A stretch of DNA of 64,000 bases from Heliocybe sulcata (taxonomy: Eukaryota > Basidiomycota > Agaricomycetes > Gloeophyllales > Gloeophyllaceae): contig ML213536.1 of NCBI GenBank assembly GCA_004369045.1, positions 36,571-100,570 of the forward strand, in the 5' to 3' direction. Below are positions 47,940 through 58,868 of the stretch, one piece after another. The position numbers and the translations under genes were made by a program. The first letter of the stretch is position 1; every line of letters begins with the position of its first letter. The notes beneath the pieces were generated by a model that searched no databases, was not told the DNA's origin, and worked only from the letters and a program-made list of their open reading frames with translations.

Positions 47940-48002
47940 GCGGGGAGGGGCGACGACTGGAAAGTCGGTGTCCCCATGGCACACCCCACCCCCGCCTTTA
48001 AA
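47940..48002. promoter_or_regulatory. CreA-like sites and TATA-like element of the sugar transporter
   Basis: Three matches to the SYGGRG consensus lie within 100 bp of the transporter ATG: GCGGGG at 47940-47945 (plus) and, back to back on the minus strand, GTGGGG (47984-47989) and GCGGGG (47990-47995). TTTAAA follows at 47997-48002. Paired sites are typical of glucose repression by CreA/Cre1. Confidence 0.4.
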
Positions 48003-50218
48003 CCCCGGACTGCTACCGATTCCCCGACAGGCACGAGCCTAGGGGGATAGAACGCGATTGGCAGAATTTGTCATACTGTTTATCCGGTATCAGACCTGAG
48101 ACACGACCATACGTTTTACCTTTGCCTAATGCAGCCGCGCAGTTATCCAGCTGATGAGCAACATACGCGGCTGCTACGGTCCGATTCGTCAACGGATCAA
48201 CAAAAACCCAATCGCAGTGTCGATGATGGACATTTACCATCGAGCAGAGCGACAGCGACCACTGGTGCGTATTCTTAGCGACGACGTCTTCAAGTCTTCC
48301 TGAACGCTGCTCTCGACGGTTCTAGGATGCATGACGCACAGGCTGATGTGCAGGTGAACGCCCAGCAAGCGAGGTAATTTTGGAAGAGTGGATACGCTGA
48401 TGTCGACAGCCATGCTTCAGGAATCCGGTGCACAGAACGCTGGGTCGCGAACAGCGGAGCCTGCGACATTTGCTCGACATGCACCGACATTAGGCCCTGC
48501 GCTGCAACCGATGACGAGCTCGACGACGGGCGACGCGTTGAGCAGGGCGCAACATACCGTACGCGTTCAGGTACGTAAACGGCGGCTGTGGCAGTGCTCA
48601 TGCGGGACCAACTTCCGCCTGAATCGGTGACAGTCCAATCACGTCTCACGGCTGCATTCTTCCACCAGATCCGTTGCATTCAACCTGCTGGACAGGATAT
48701 TCCAGGATAGCCCCTCATTCGCCGTTTGAAGCGTCTTATTTCTAGGCGCCTTCATCGTGGGCCACGGTTTAGGCGTGTCTTCCCCGCAATGACGACTGGG
48801 GAATTGGAAACGTGTGAGTACGGTCTCCTACCTGTGGATGCCCGTCACTGAGTACGCTCGTCCGCATTCCACCAGGGGTCCGGGTCATACCCGCGCCGAC
48901 TCTGAGCCTTAGTCATCTCCCCTTGCAATGATTTCAGACCCTGGCGACACCCGAGCTTTCTCCGTCAAGGCAGGCTAACCTTTTGTCTAGGCCGTTAATC
49001 AAGCTCAAGGATGACACCAGCGGCCGACCCTGCACGACTTATCAGGATCTTCGTCTTTGTTTCCGCTACGTTCTGCTCATACCTGGTATGTTTGTTAATC
49101 GGCCACCATTCCGATGGGCTATGTTGATCCAAGCGCTAGGGATGACAGTTACTGCCCCGTGCCCAGGATATTGCTATAATAATAGCTCTGTCCGCCTACC
49201 GCCGTTGCCGGTATCCCCTATTCACATCCGGGAACATAGGCGACCTCATATGTCCTGTACCAACCACGCCGTGCGGTCACTGGCCTGTCAGTGAGAGCAT
49301 TGCAAGGTTGTTATTCAGCATATTCGATGTGTATCAAACAGGGTGGTGTTTCACCTAGTCAGCTCTCTCAAGGCTCCGCTCCCCACGGCTGCAGGTAAGA
49401 TCCGACTCTACCCATGCTCTGGTAAGCTTCTGGTATTCTCTCGATCGTGCAGTACTGAACGGCGGGCACTTCCGAGAACCAAGAACCCACAAGCCTCGCG
49501 TAGGACGTGTTGTGCATCCACCCACAAAGCACGCCGCTACCGCTCGACTTGCAGTATGAATAGACAGGAGCTCACTTCAATACTGGTGGCCAGCCGTTGC
49601 ATCTGACTTCATTACCGTCCTTGTTATGAAGCTATTCAAGTCCACGTACGTACAGCAGCGAAGATCAAACCCAAACTCCTTCTGGTCTCCTCGTCACTCT
49701 TCGTCATTCCCTATGCAGTCCAGTGGGCCTATGCAATCATGCTACATACTTAGGTGCGGATACCTAGGACAGAACGAAAATCAAATATGCAACACCATCT
49801 GAGAGTCCCGCATTGACGTAACACAAACTATCAAAGGACTGTACGATTGGGAGAAGCAGGGTATACAAGGTAATTATACAAACATGGAGGATCGGCGTGT
49901 ACTCCTTCTGCTTCTTCTTATCATCTCGTCATTAAACGTACATGCAGTACATATCCTATCATATGTCCATAGGGTGCGGATCTATCGCCCCGCGTTTTAG
50001 GGAGTGTATAACGTCCGAGTCGCTGAGGGTCACAACGCTGCTCAGCGGGTGGGTATGTGGGGTGGCATATCATCAAAGATATGCACGTCCGCGAACGGGT
50101 CATCGAGGACCGAACGCGCGGGTGTCTGTGGTGCAGTTGTCCTCGTCCTAAACGTGTTCGTGTCCTGGGTATCTTGTGTGCGGAACGTCGTCGTGCTATG
50201 CGTCCTATTGTGTACCAG
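48003..50218. other. Gene-poor spacer
   Basis: This holds the rest of the transporter promoter and the 3' flank of the mucin-like gene. A minus-strand frame at 48290-48679 (129 codons) and plus-strand frames near 49000-49600 have no recognised family. Confidence 0.4.
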
Positions 50219-53200
50219 CTAACAAGTGTCCAACGCACCATCAGTTAACCATTCATAAGTCGATACTGGGCATTCGAAACTCACCCCTCCAATCGGCCGC
50301 GAATAATCCATCTCATCCCTCAGACTCACATTCGTCGTGCTGCAAGCCGCCTCGTTCCCCCCTCCAATCAACAACAACCCCTCCCTCGTCGTAACCTCCG
50401 TAGCAGGCGTAGACAGCGGCGGCGAGTCCGTGAACGGATTCCCGCTCGGCCCGAACGTACCGCCGTACTCGCTTTCCGGCAGCACGCTCGGAGGGAGCGC
50501 CATCGTCCCAGGATGGCTCGCCCTCACAAGCCTCGCAGACAGCGCCCGCGACAACACAGCCAGAGAAGCCGGTGAAGCAGGCGGAGCCCCCGACACGAGC
50601 TCAGGGGGAGGCTCGAAGAATGTCGGGATAGTCACGGCCGACGCAGGACGTGGTTGCTTCCAATTGAGACTGCGGGACAGGAACCCGCGGACACTCGAAT
50701 GCCTACTGGGCGTCGGGCGAGCATTACCACTGGTCGACGGACCAGGACCTCTGCCCACACCCGCACCGTGGCCCAGATTGCTACCTTCCCCCGAGTGCGA
50801 GTGCGACTGTGACGAGCCCCCATACGACCGCCGTTGGTCCTCCACACCAAGCTCATTCCTCCCCATCTCTTCATTAACATACAAAGCATGTCCCATGGAC
50901 GAAGCAGGCCCCAACGCATGTCCAACAGAGGAAGAAGGCCCCAGCGCATGCCCATCCGAGCTCCCACTCCTACTCGCGTACGCTCCAACCCGCGCGAGCG
51001 ACGCCAAGAACTGCTCGTCATAATCAGTATCCGGCGGTTCAGACCAATGCCCCGAATGCGACCTGCTATGGACCGGGGACGTCGGGCTTGCAAGAACATC
51101 GCCCATTCCACCCGACACAGGCCGCGAGTCCGTCGTGAGGGGCGTCAGCCCCCCGAGCCACGCACTAGGAGGCATGCCCCTCATATTGCTAGGCAGCACA
51201 GGAGACGGTGCGTCGTAATAGCTCTCTGGGCTCCTCATATTGCCAGGTAGCACAGGAGACGGCGCGTCGTAATAATCCTCAACAGTGACCGGTCCTTCAT
51301 GCGATCCGAACACAGAAGAGGTCCGCCCAGCTGCCACGACTTCCCCGTTCGGCGTAACAAACACATCATCCCCGCCTCGAACCCTCGCAACCCCTCCATA
51401 ACCCGGCCCGCCCGACAGCGAGATCGCCGACCGCTCGCTCATAACGACCGGCGACGCCGCGTGGATATCATCGTCCTCGTTCTCCAGCGGTCCTCTAGAG
51501 TGGGACGAGCGCCCTCCCGAAGCAGACAGCGCGTCATACTCCAGCTTTTGCAGACGCCTCGAGCTCATCGCGAACCGCACCCAGAGGGCTAGAATAAGGA
51601 GTGCCGCGACACAGCCAATCGCAATCCCAGCAATAGCTCCAGGATCTTGACTCAACCTACCAAAAAACACAATAAGAATCCGTGAAAAAATACTATCATG
51701 ATGGAGACACTTACGGTTTCACGCTACTCTGATTGGGATACAAAGTCTGCGTGGGCACGATGGTAGTGACCGTAGTAACCCCACCCCCGGGCAACGTCGA
51801 AGTATAGACGAGCGTCACACTGACCACCGTAGGCGAACTGCCGTGGCCCTCACGAGACGTCGTCGTCCCCGGATCAGGATAGGAAGTCGACACGGCCAGG
51901 GTCTGCCCTGACGTCGTACTCGTCGGACGAGACGTTCTTACAGTTGGGCTCGGCGTACCGCTATGCCTGCAGATATGAATTTCTGACATTAGACACCGCA
52001 TATGGTGAAAGACAGTGTATGCGAGAGACTCACGTGCGGAACGTCACGTCCGTGGAAGAATCAGACGCGCTTGGAGTGTCCGACGGGGAATCGGTGACGC
52101 GAGAGCGACTGGGAGACGCACCAGACGTATGCGACGTATGGGGCTCCTGTCCCGAGCTAGCTGAACTTGATCCTGTATCCGTGTGGCCAGGTCCACCAGT
52201 GGAAGACGAAGGTGAAGCCCCACCCGCAGTCGACCTAGTGCTACCAGACTCCGACGACCGCGTCGAACCCGAACTTTCTGAACTACGACTCGATGCGCCA
52301 GCGTCGGACGTGGGACTGTGCGAAGGCGGAAGGGAGCTAGAACCATGCGACGCGCTCGCGCTCGATGCACCGGGACCAGCACCTCTCGTCGTACTCGCAC
52401 CAGGTCCTGAAGAAGTGAGAACAGAACCCGTGCTCGACACATGAGACGTCTCCGACGAGCCAGAAGCAGTTCCCGATGTGGCACCAGCGCTGCCCGACTC
52501 TGATCCGGTCGTATGGCCCTGCCCAGGCGCAGTCGAACTCGAATGCGGAGCGCGACCGGTCGTGCTCGACACGCCAGTCGAGGACGTCTCACCCTGCCCC
52601 GGCGGCCTAGTCGGCGCGCCAGATTCCGATTCCGAAGCAGAGCGACTCGTCGTGGCTCCCGGGTACGAAGACTCAGTCCCAGAAGACGACGGGGAAACGC
52701 GAGTGCTAGTAGCACTCGGATCCCCCGACTCTGTTAAGGAACTCGAGCCACGATATGTACTTCCCTGCCCAGGCGCGCGCGTCGTAGGCTCGTCCGTTGA
52801 CGAGTGCCCGGTGGAGGTAGGAGGTTCACCACCCCCCGTAGTCGACTCCGTACCGCGCGAGGTCGTAGACGGCCCGCTTCCGCTACTAGATTCACCGCCT
52901 CCGCTTGAAGTCGGACCACGAGATGTACTTCCCTGACCAGGGCCACGCGTCGTTGTAGGACCATCCGTCGACGACTGCCTGTCCGATGTATCCGACCCAC
53001 CACCCCTCGTCGTCGTCTCCGAACCTCCAGAAGTCGTCCCCTGCCCAGGACCACGCGTCGTCGTAGGCCCATCCGTCGACGACTGCCTGGTGGACGGATC
53101 AGCCCCCCCGATCGTTGACGTGTGCTGGGTCGGCCTTAGCGTATCCGACGTAGGCCTTGCAGAGGTCGACTCCCCCTCTCCGGATGAAGACGTCGTGGGA

Positions 53201-54403
53201 GGCGAGGGCGGCATTCGAGAGGTCGTGGTAGGTTGCGGCGGTGCACGAGAGGTCGTAGGAGGCGGCGAAGGTGCACGAGACGACGTGGTAGGTTGCGGTG
53301 GTGCGCGAGACGTCGTGGGAGGTTGCGGCGGTGCGCGAGACGTCGTAGTAGGCTGCGACGGTGCTCGCGACGTCGTGGTATCCTGCGACGGTGCTCGCGA
53401 CGTCGTGGTATCCTGCGACGGTGCTCGCGACGTCGTTGTAGCCTGTGGCGGTGTGCGAGAGGTCGTGGTAGCCTGCGGCGGTGCTCGCGACGTCGTTGTA
53501 GCCTGTGGTGGTGCTCGCGAGGTCGTAGTAGGCTGCGACGGTGCTCGCGACGTCGTGGTAGCCTGCGGCGGTGCGCGAGACGTCGTGGTAGGCTGCGACG
53601 GTGCACGAGACGACGTGGTAGCCTGCGGCGGTGCACGAGAGGTCGTAGGAGGCGGCGAAGGTGCACGAGACGACGTGGTAGCCGGCGGTGGAGCTCGAGA
53701 GGTCGTGGTAGCTTGCGGTGGTGCTCGCGACGTCGTGGTATCCTGCTGCGGTGCACTCGACGACGTAGTAGGTTGCGGCGGCGCTCGCGACGTCGTCGGT
53801 TGGGCAGCCTGAGTATGCGACGACGCCGTTGACGTGTCCGGCTCGGCTCCCCCACGACTCGTGGGGCTCACCGGCGAAGTGTGCTCCTCGGTAGACGACG
53901 TCTGCGCAGGGGGACTCGAAGGCGGGGGAGCAGCAGACGAGGGACTGGGACTAGGAGCCTCGGTTGGCGACGCCTTTGCGGGGCTGCGAGCGGACGTGGA
54001 GGGGTCTTCGTCGCTCGAGGTGCTGGGCGTTGGAGACGGCGAAGCAGAGTGGTCTGGTTCAGCAGGAGAAGAGGTGGGTTGGGAGCTTGGGGTCTCAGCT
54101 GGTGCAGGATCCTTGGTTGGGGTGGATGAGGGGGAATCCTGCGAGCTGGGAGCTTTGCTGCTAGTAGGCGCTGGAGCTACACTACTTTGCTCTGCTGAGC
54201 TAGCAGTTGGTTTATCGGCCCCAGGCGCAGGGGATGACTCCGCGGGCGCAGGCGCGTCTCCGGAAGAGGCGACCTGAGGTAGAGCGAGGACACTGGACGC
54301 GACGCTGAGCCAGACCAAGGGTACAAGCTTGGCTCCACTTTTGCTAACAGACGCCCATAAGTCAAGAGGTCACCGATTCTATTGTGAGCACTTACAGCGC
54401 CAT
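50219..54403 (-). CDS. Mucin-like single-pass surface protein with a coding minisatellite
   Basis: A tiny first coding exon (ATGGCGCT at 54396-54403) is spliced over a GTAAGT-TTAG intron to KSGAKLVPLVWLSVASSVLALPQ, completing a signal peptide. A long extracellular region of nearly pure Ser, Thr, Pro, Gly and Ala follows, including tandem 10-residue units (TTSRAPPQAT) at about 53220-53800. Exon 3 (about 51711-52030) adds a Thr/Val-rich stretch (STLPGGGVTTVTTIVPTQ). The last exon carries one transmembrane helix (AIAGIAIGCVAALLILALWV) and a cytosolic tail of over 400 residues starting RFAMSSRRLQKLEYDALS. The shape matches fungal wall-stress sensors or mucins, but no WSC or other folded domain is seen. 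Length is about 1,300 residues. Confidence 0.85.
53220..53800 (-). repeat. 30-bp coding minisatellite in the mucin-like gene
   Basis: About 18-20 tandem units of 30 bp, consensus on the plus strand GACGTCGTGGTAGCCTGCGG then CGGTGCTCGC. On the gene strand they encode SRAPPQATTT-type units with variants (SQDTTT, SQPTTT, PPATTS, PPPTTS). Units differ by scattered substitutions and by switching between GCGACG and GAGAGG junctions. Confidence 0.9.
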
Positions 54404-54436
54404 GTTACGCTCGGACTGCAGCCGAGGTAATCAAGA

Positions 54437-54620
54437 CTAGTCCCTTCTCCGCAAACTCACAATAACCAAGATATAGCACGGAACAAGCAGGGGGTATGTT
54501 CGATTAGCGCGTCTTGACTAGCTGGACGACCGCTATCAAGAAATCAGCGTGGGCAGGATGAGAGGATATATGCACACTGACCATGGCGCGCTTGCCGACA
54601 CGGCGGGCGACGTAAGACAT
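54437..54620 (-). CDS. Possible very small basic membrane peptide gene
   Basis: TATAAA (54641-54646, minus strand) lies about 20 bp before an ATG that opens MSYVARRVGKRAM. An intron with GTCAGT donor and CAGCTAG acceptor joins it to SRRANRTYPLLVPCYILVIV and a stop at 54437. The product would be about 39 residues with one hydrophobic segment. The arrangement is suggestive, but no family is recognised and it lies only about 30 bp upstream of the mucin-like start codon, so it may instead be a leader region of that gene. Confidence 0.2.
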
Positions 54621-56213
54621 GGCGTACTGTTGGAGAGTCGTTTATAACCCAATTCCCGCGTACAAAATGGATGGCAATATCAAGCGGGGTGCTTCTGCGG
54701 TCCCGGGTGCAGATGTCAAGAAGCTTATTTTCTGATGTGCCTGTCGCTGTCCACCGACGATACCGCCGGGATGTCCTGTCATCGCTGGGGTTAGGTCAAC
54801 TTGTGCTAGCGAATAAGACGCATGTTATGATCTTCTGCAACGAGGCGCCGTCTGCAGCTCGTCGTTCTTTACAAAACAAAACGCCTCGAAACCGAGCGCT
54901 GGGCTACCCTGGATGGCTAGAAAAGTTGGTCCGGAGCTCCACAATCACGCCAACACGCCCGGACAAGAACCTCTCTCCCACGCTCTCGTTCTACCTTTCC
55001 TTGCGTTTTTCCCGGCGAAACTTTCCAGTGGACTCTGCGCGAATGTACTGTATTGAACTATCAATACTTTTTATCGTGGGGCTCATTCCGCCGTCGAACA
55101 AGACTGAACATAACAATCGCATTTACGGCGTTGGCACCCACGGGGATGAGAATGACGACGTGATGACCGCATCGTCTAAGATGACCCGTGCCCCAAGCAA
55201 GCCACAACGCCCGCCACTCGCGCCTTGTCTCCAGCGCGCACCGACACGTCGGCTGAGAAATACAATTCATGCAGCTCTGTTACGTGTTTCCATTCTCAAG
55301 CTTCAAGCTCAAGGGCAGCAGAAGGAACCCCTAGTTCTCTTATCAGGTCTTCACTTAGTCCAAATTCCAACAGTGAGAGGGAGGAGACGCGGAAAGAGTC
55401 GCTCATGTTTTCCCGGGACTTGTTCACCTCCGCCGCGTATCTAACGCAGGACCACTCCATAGCCGTGAAGCATGATCTGCACACTTCTAGCCTGGTCGCA
55501 ATCAATCTCTGCGTATACGACCAGTACTGTTGCTCTGGAACACGAAAGATCACATGGCGGGAACCCTATTGGTCTTGCTGCTTGTGACGGGTCCAGCTTG
55601 GTATACCAAATATTGTCCTGAACTTGTCCGATCCGGCTTGCAGGGCGATCGAACTGGATCCGTCTGAGCGGCGAGCGAGGGTTGCTCCGGAGGGTTAGAC
55701 CTTCCTTGCGAATGAAGCGGCCTCGCTCCTCGCACAGACGGTCCACGTTCTTTCTGGCTTCCGGTACCAAGTCTATACTGGACCCATTTCAGCCACACAG
55801 CCATAGGAATCGGAGTCGTGCAGTACACAGCCACCACGTCGAGATCAAAATCCGGGCGCCACTCCTCCAATACACTTCCTCGCGCCGTCCTCGTTCATCC
55901 CGTTATCCGTTCAGTAGCGCGTATTGCAGAGGATATTTACCGCGAAATCGTATTCTATATAGCACGACTGCTATGTCAAATTGAATGGCGCCTGCGAGGG
56001 CTCTGGTGCGGCAAGTGATGCATCTCACTATCCCAGAACATGCTCCGCGCTAATCTAGAAAATCGCTAGTAATTACCTCTAGTCAGAGGGGTCCCTCAGT
56101 CCTAGGAATGGGTGCGACTCCGAAGCTAAATTAGGCTGGGTTCGCCGGAAGCGAATTTTACTGCGGCAACGTTATGGAAGCGCTAGCGTGATACAGAACC
56201 AGAACGCCGGTTT

Positions 56214-56231
56214 GCTGTACGTACGTACAGC
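56214..56231. promoter_or_regulatory. Perfect 18-bp palindrome upstream of the P450 gene
   Basis: GCTGTACGTACGTACAGC reads identically on both strands and ends 50 bp before the P450 ATG. It is a plausible site for a dimeric regulator or a cruciform; no known factor is assigned. Confidence 0.4.
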
Positions 56232-56280
56232 TGTATAACAACTGGCCCTTCCCCGACAGACTGAGTTGCCCCCGCTCGAC

Positions 56281-58262
56281 ATGGAGTTCTTTGACCTCCC
56301 AATCCCGAGCTTCCAGCAGCTGCTTCTCGTCTCAGTCGTTGCAGGACTGTCCTCGCACTCGTTACTCTTCATCCGCGGAGAACTAGACAAGTATGCACCC
56401 CGAATTGCAGTCTATCAGCCTCTTGCGCTGTGCTTGGTCTTTGCAGCAGCGGCTTTTGTCTACCCGACATGGGGAAAAGTAGCGACGGCCTCATTGATCG
56501 CATCCGCGGGGTATCACACAGGGTTGTTCAGCTCGATACTCCTCTATCGAGCTTTCTTCCACCCACTGCGCGCGTACCCCGGACCGCTGCCTGCAAGGTT
56601 GACGGCGTTCTGGAGTATGAGCGTGAGCGCCAGAGCGAACAAGTGGCATTTGAAGGTGCAAGAGCTGCATCGCCAGTACGGGGACTTTGTCCGCATCCGT
56701 GAGTTTCAAGCTCGCCGCGTGGTTCCGATGATTAGGCTGATTGCGGATTGCGTGCGAAGGACCGAGGGAGATTTCGATATGCCACCCGGATGCTGTGCAG
56801 GATATTCATGGGTACAAGAGTACTTGTCTCAAGGGCCCGTTCTACGATATTAACTATCCGCACTACTCCCTCGAGCTGACAAGGGACAAGGCGTGGCACT
56901 CTCAGAGACGAAAGGTATGGGACAGAGGATTCACGGACAAAGGTACGCCAAGAGACATGACAGCTTCGTTCCACCTCTTAACATGACCACGATGATGCTA
57001 GCGCTCAAGTCTTATGAACCACGCATCATTGCGCACAGCCTTGAGCTCATCTCCCATCTCTCCTCCCGCGCCTCGAGCGAAGAATCCGTGGACCTCATGT
57101 TCTGGTGCCACTTCTTCGGCCTCGATGTGATGGGCGATCTGACCTTTGGCAAGTCCTTCGATATCATGTCCGAGAAAAGGGAAGAGAACCCGGTGTTCAA
57201 GCACTCGTACGCGAGTAAGGCAGTGGTGGGCACCTTGATCACTATACCATGGCTGTTCCTGCTCGTCCAGAGATTGCCTGTCGTTGGTCAACAGCGAGCG
57301 GACTGGATAGGATGGTGCGGCAAGCAGCTAGAGGAGCGAAGCAAGGTCAGATCTATCCTCGACCCAGAAAACACAGCGTCCTGACTTTTGAGCCGTACAG
57401 ATGAAGAAAGACCTGCCCGACATCTTCACGTACCTAGTAGATGACGACTCCAAACGCGCAAAGGACCCCCTCATCAGCCAGCAAGACCTCGTATACGACT
57501 CCGAGCTCGCCATCAGCGCCGGCAGCGACACCGTCGCCGCCACGCTCACCAACGTATTCTTCCTCCTCGCCACGCACCCGGAGGAACTGCGCCTCCTGCG
57601 ACAGGAGCTCGATCCCTTGCCCCCCATCGACGAGATCTCGCATTCGTCGCTCAAGAACCTGCCTGTCCTGGATGGCATCATTAATGAAGCACTCCGACTG
57701 TACCCACCAGTGCTCAGTGGCGTGCAGCGCATGACGCCGAAAGAAGGCGCTGTTATTGCAGGGCGGTGGATCCCCGGGGACACGGTCGTGACGACGCCGA
57801 CTTACGTTCTGCACCGAGGTGAGTGATTGATGCCATTTAAAACCTCGGATTCCGGGAATACGAGTGGGAACTGACACATTGATCCGGATTGCTTGACTTT
57901 GGCTGTGAAGATCCGCGCTGCTTCCCCCGCCCCGATGAATTCATACCGCAGAGGTGGTCCTCCGAGCCAGACCTCGCGCTGCGCAAGGACGCGTTCAATC
58001 CCTTCTCCGCCGGTAAGTAGCCTCCGCTCATGTACGGCGGGACGTTTCTCAAGCATGGAGGTCAGGAACATACTCGTGCGCAGGAAAGCAGCTGGCAATG
58101 CTGGAGCTGCGCATCGTTGTGTTCATGATGGTCAAGACGTTCGACGTGCGCCTGGCGGATCCTGTCAGAGGCGCGATCGCGTTCACGGAGGAGCCTGGTC
58201 ATCGTGACTGCTTTACCACGGCCACGCCGTCGCTGCCCGTCTTTCTGAGTAAAAGACAGTAG
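56281..58262 (+). CDS. Cytochrome P450 monooxygenase
   Basis: The product starts MEFFDLPIPSFQQLLLVSVV and has two or three N-terminal hydrophobic segments before FFHPLRAYPGPLPARLTAFW, so it is anchored in the ER membrane. P450 marks follow in order: IRPREISICHPDAVQDIHG, the C-helix DKAWHSQRRKVWDRGF, I-helix AISAGSDTVAATLTN, the ExxR motif NEALRLYPPV, PEEL-type K-region, DEFIPQRW and the heme loop FNPFSAGTYSCAGKQLAMLELR with the Cys ligand. The heme loop has Tyr where most P450s have Arg, a variant known in some fungal families. Introns are at about 56699-56759, 56942-57000, 57346-57400, 57820-57908 and 58013-58067. The substrate is unknown; no biosynthetic partner genes lie nearby. Confidence 0.93.
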
Positions 58263-58868
58263 ACTAGCCATTTCCGCGACTCTCCCTCATCTCTCTTCTA
58301 CTGATTAAGTATATCAGGCACTCTGGTCCGACCGTACAGATTAATCTCGTGTGTCTCCTGGACACGGTCAGTGTTATTGAATAATATTCCGGTTTTCCAC
58401 CCTGTCGTACATGGTTGAGTGGGATGCAGATAGCAACATGATAAACCTTGAAGTTGCAAAATCACCGCCTCCGTCTAATTGGTATCCCCGAGGCTACCAC
58501 CTCCGCATCTATACTTCTATACTTGTGGCCGCACTACGCCACAGCGGCTTCTTCGCAAGATCACGGGCCTCGAGTGGCAATGCTGCAGAGCGCCACAGTA
58601 GCCACAGAACCAGAGAAGCAGCCTCCAGCTGCAACAGGTTGGCTTAGGGCAGGGGCCAATGAATTACTTATGTCGATGCCACAGCTCATGCAAGCCAGTA
58701 ATGATTATCGACATCTATACTACATACATACAAGACAGTTAAGAAACTAGGAAATTATACAGCACACTACTCTAACCCATTATACATATACAATCCTCCT
58801 AAAAATCCATCATCCAATCTAACTTCGTCAGTCATCAATAGGCATCAATCCAGTTCGTCAAAGAGCTT
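58263..58868. other. Convergent intergenic region
   Basis: It lies between the 3' ends of the P450 and polyphosphatase genes. It is AT-richer, with only short frames; no gene is recognised. Confidence 0.55.

Larger units (their letters stand above)
54404..56280. other. Spacer between divergent mucin-like and P450 genes
   Basis: Contents beyond the small candidate at 54437-54620 are unclear. A plus-strand frame at 54671-55444 (257 codons) and overlapping minus-strand frames at 55296-55870 are long; the minus-strand ones (for example VPEQQYWSYTQRLIATRLEV and VPEARKNVDRLCEERGRF) look protein-like but could not be joined by valid splice sites. They may be a decayed gene. The P450 promoter is at the right end. 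Confidence 0.35.

Noticed and set aside
53090-53855. Long open frames on the plus strand and in the other minus frame across the mucin-like gene (Val/Cys/Gly-rich and Arg-rich)
   Set aside because: They are shadows of the 30-bp repeat array; the Ser/Thr/Pro frame has a signal peptide, valid splicing and a transmembrane exon, the others do not.
55296-55870. Minus-strand multi-exon gene
   Set aside because: Protein-like pieces are present, but no intron with GT-AG ends joins them in phase and no ATG start was found; recorded only as a possible decayed gene within the spacer.
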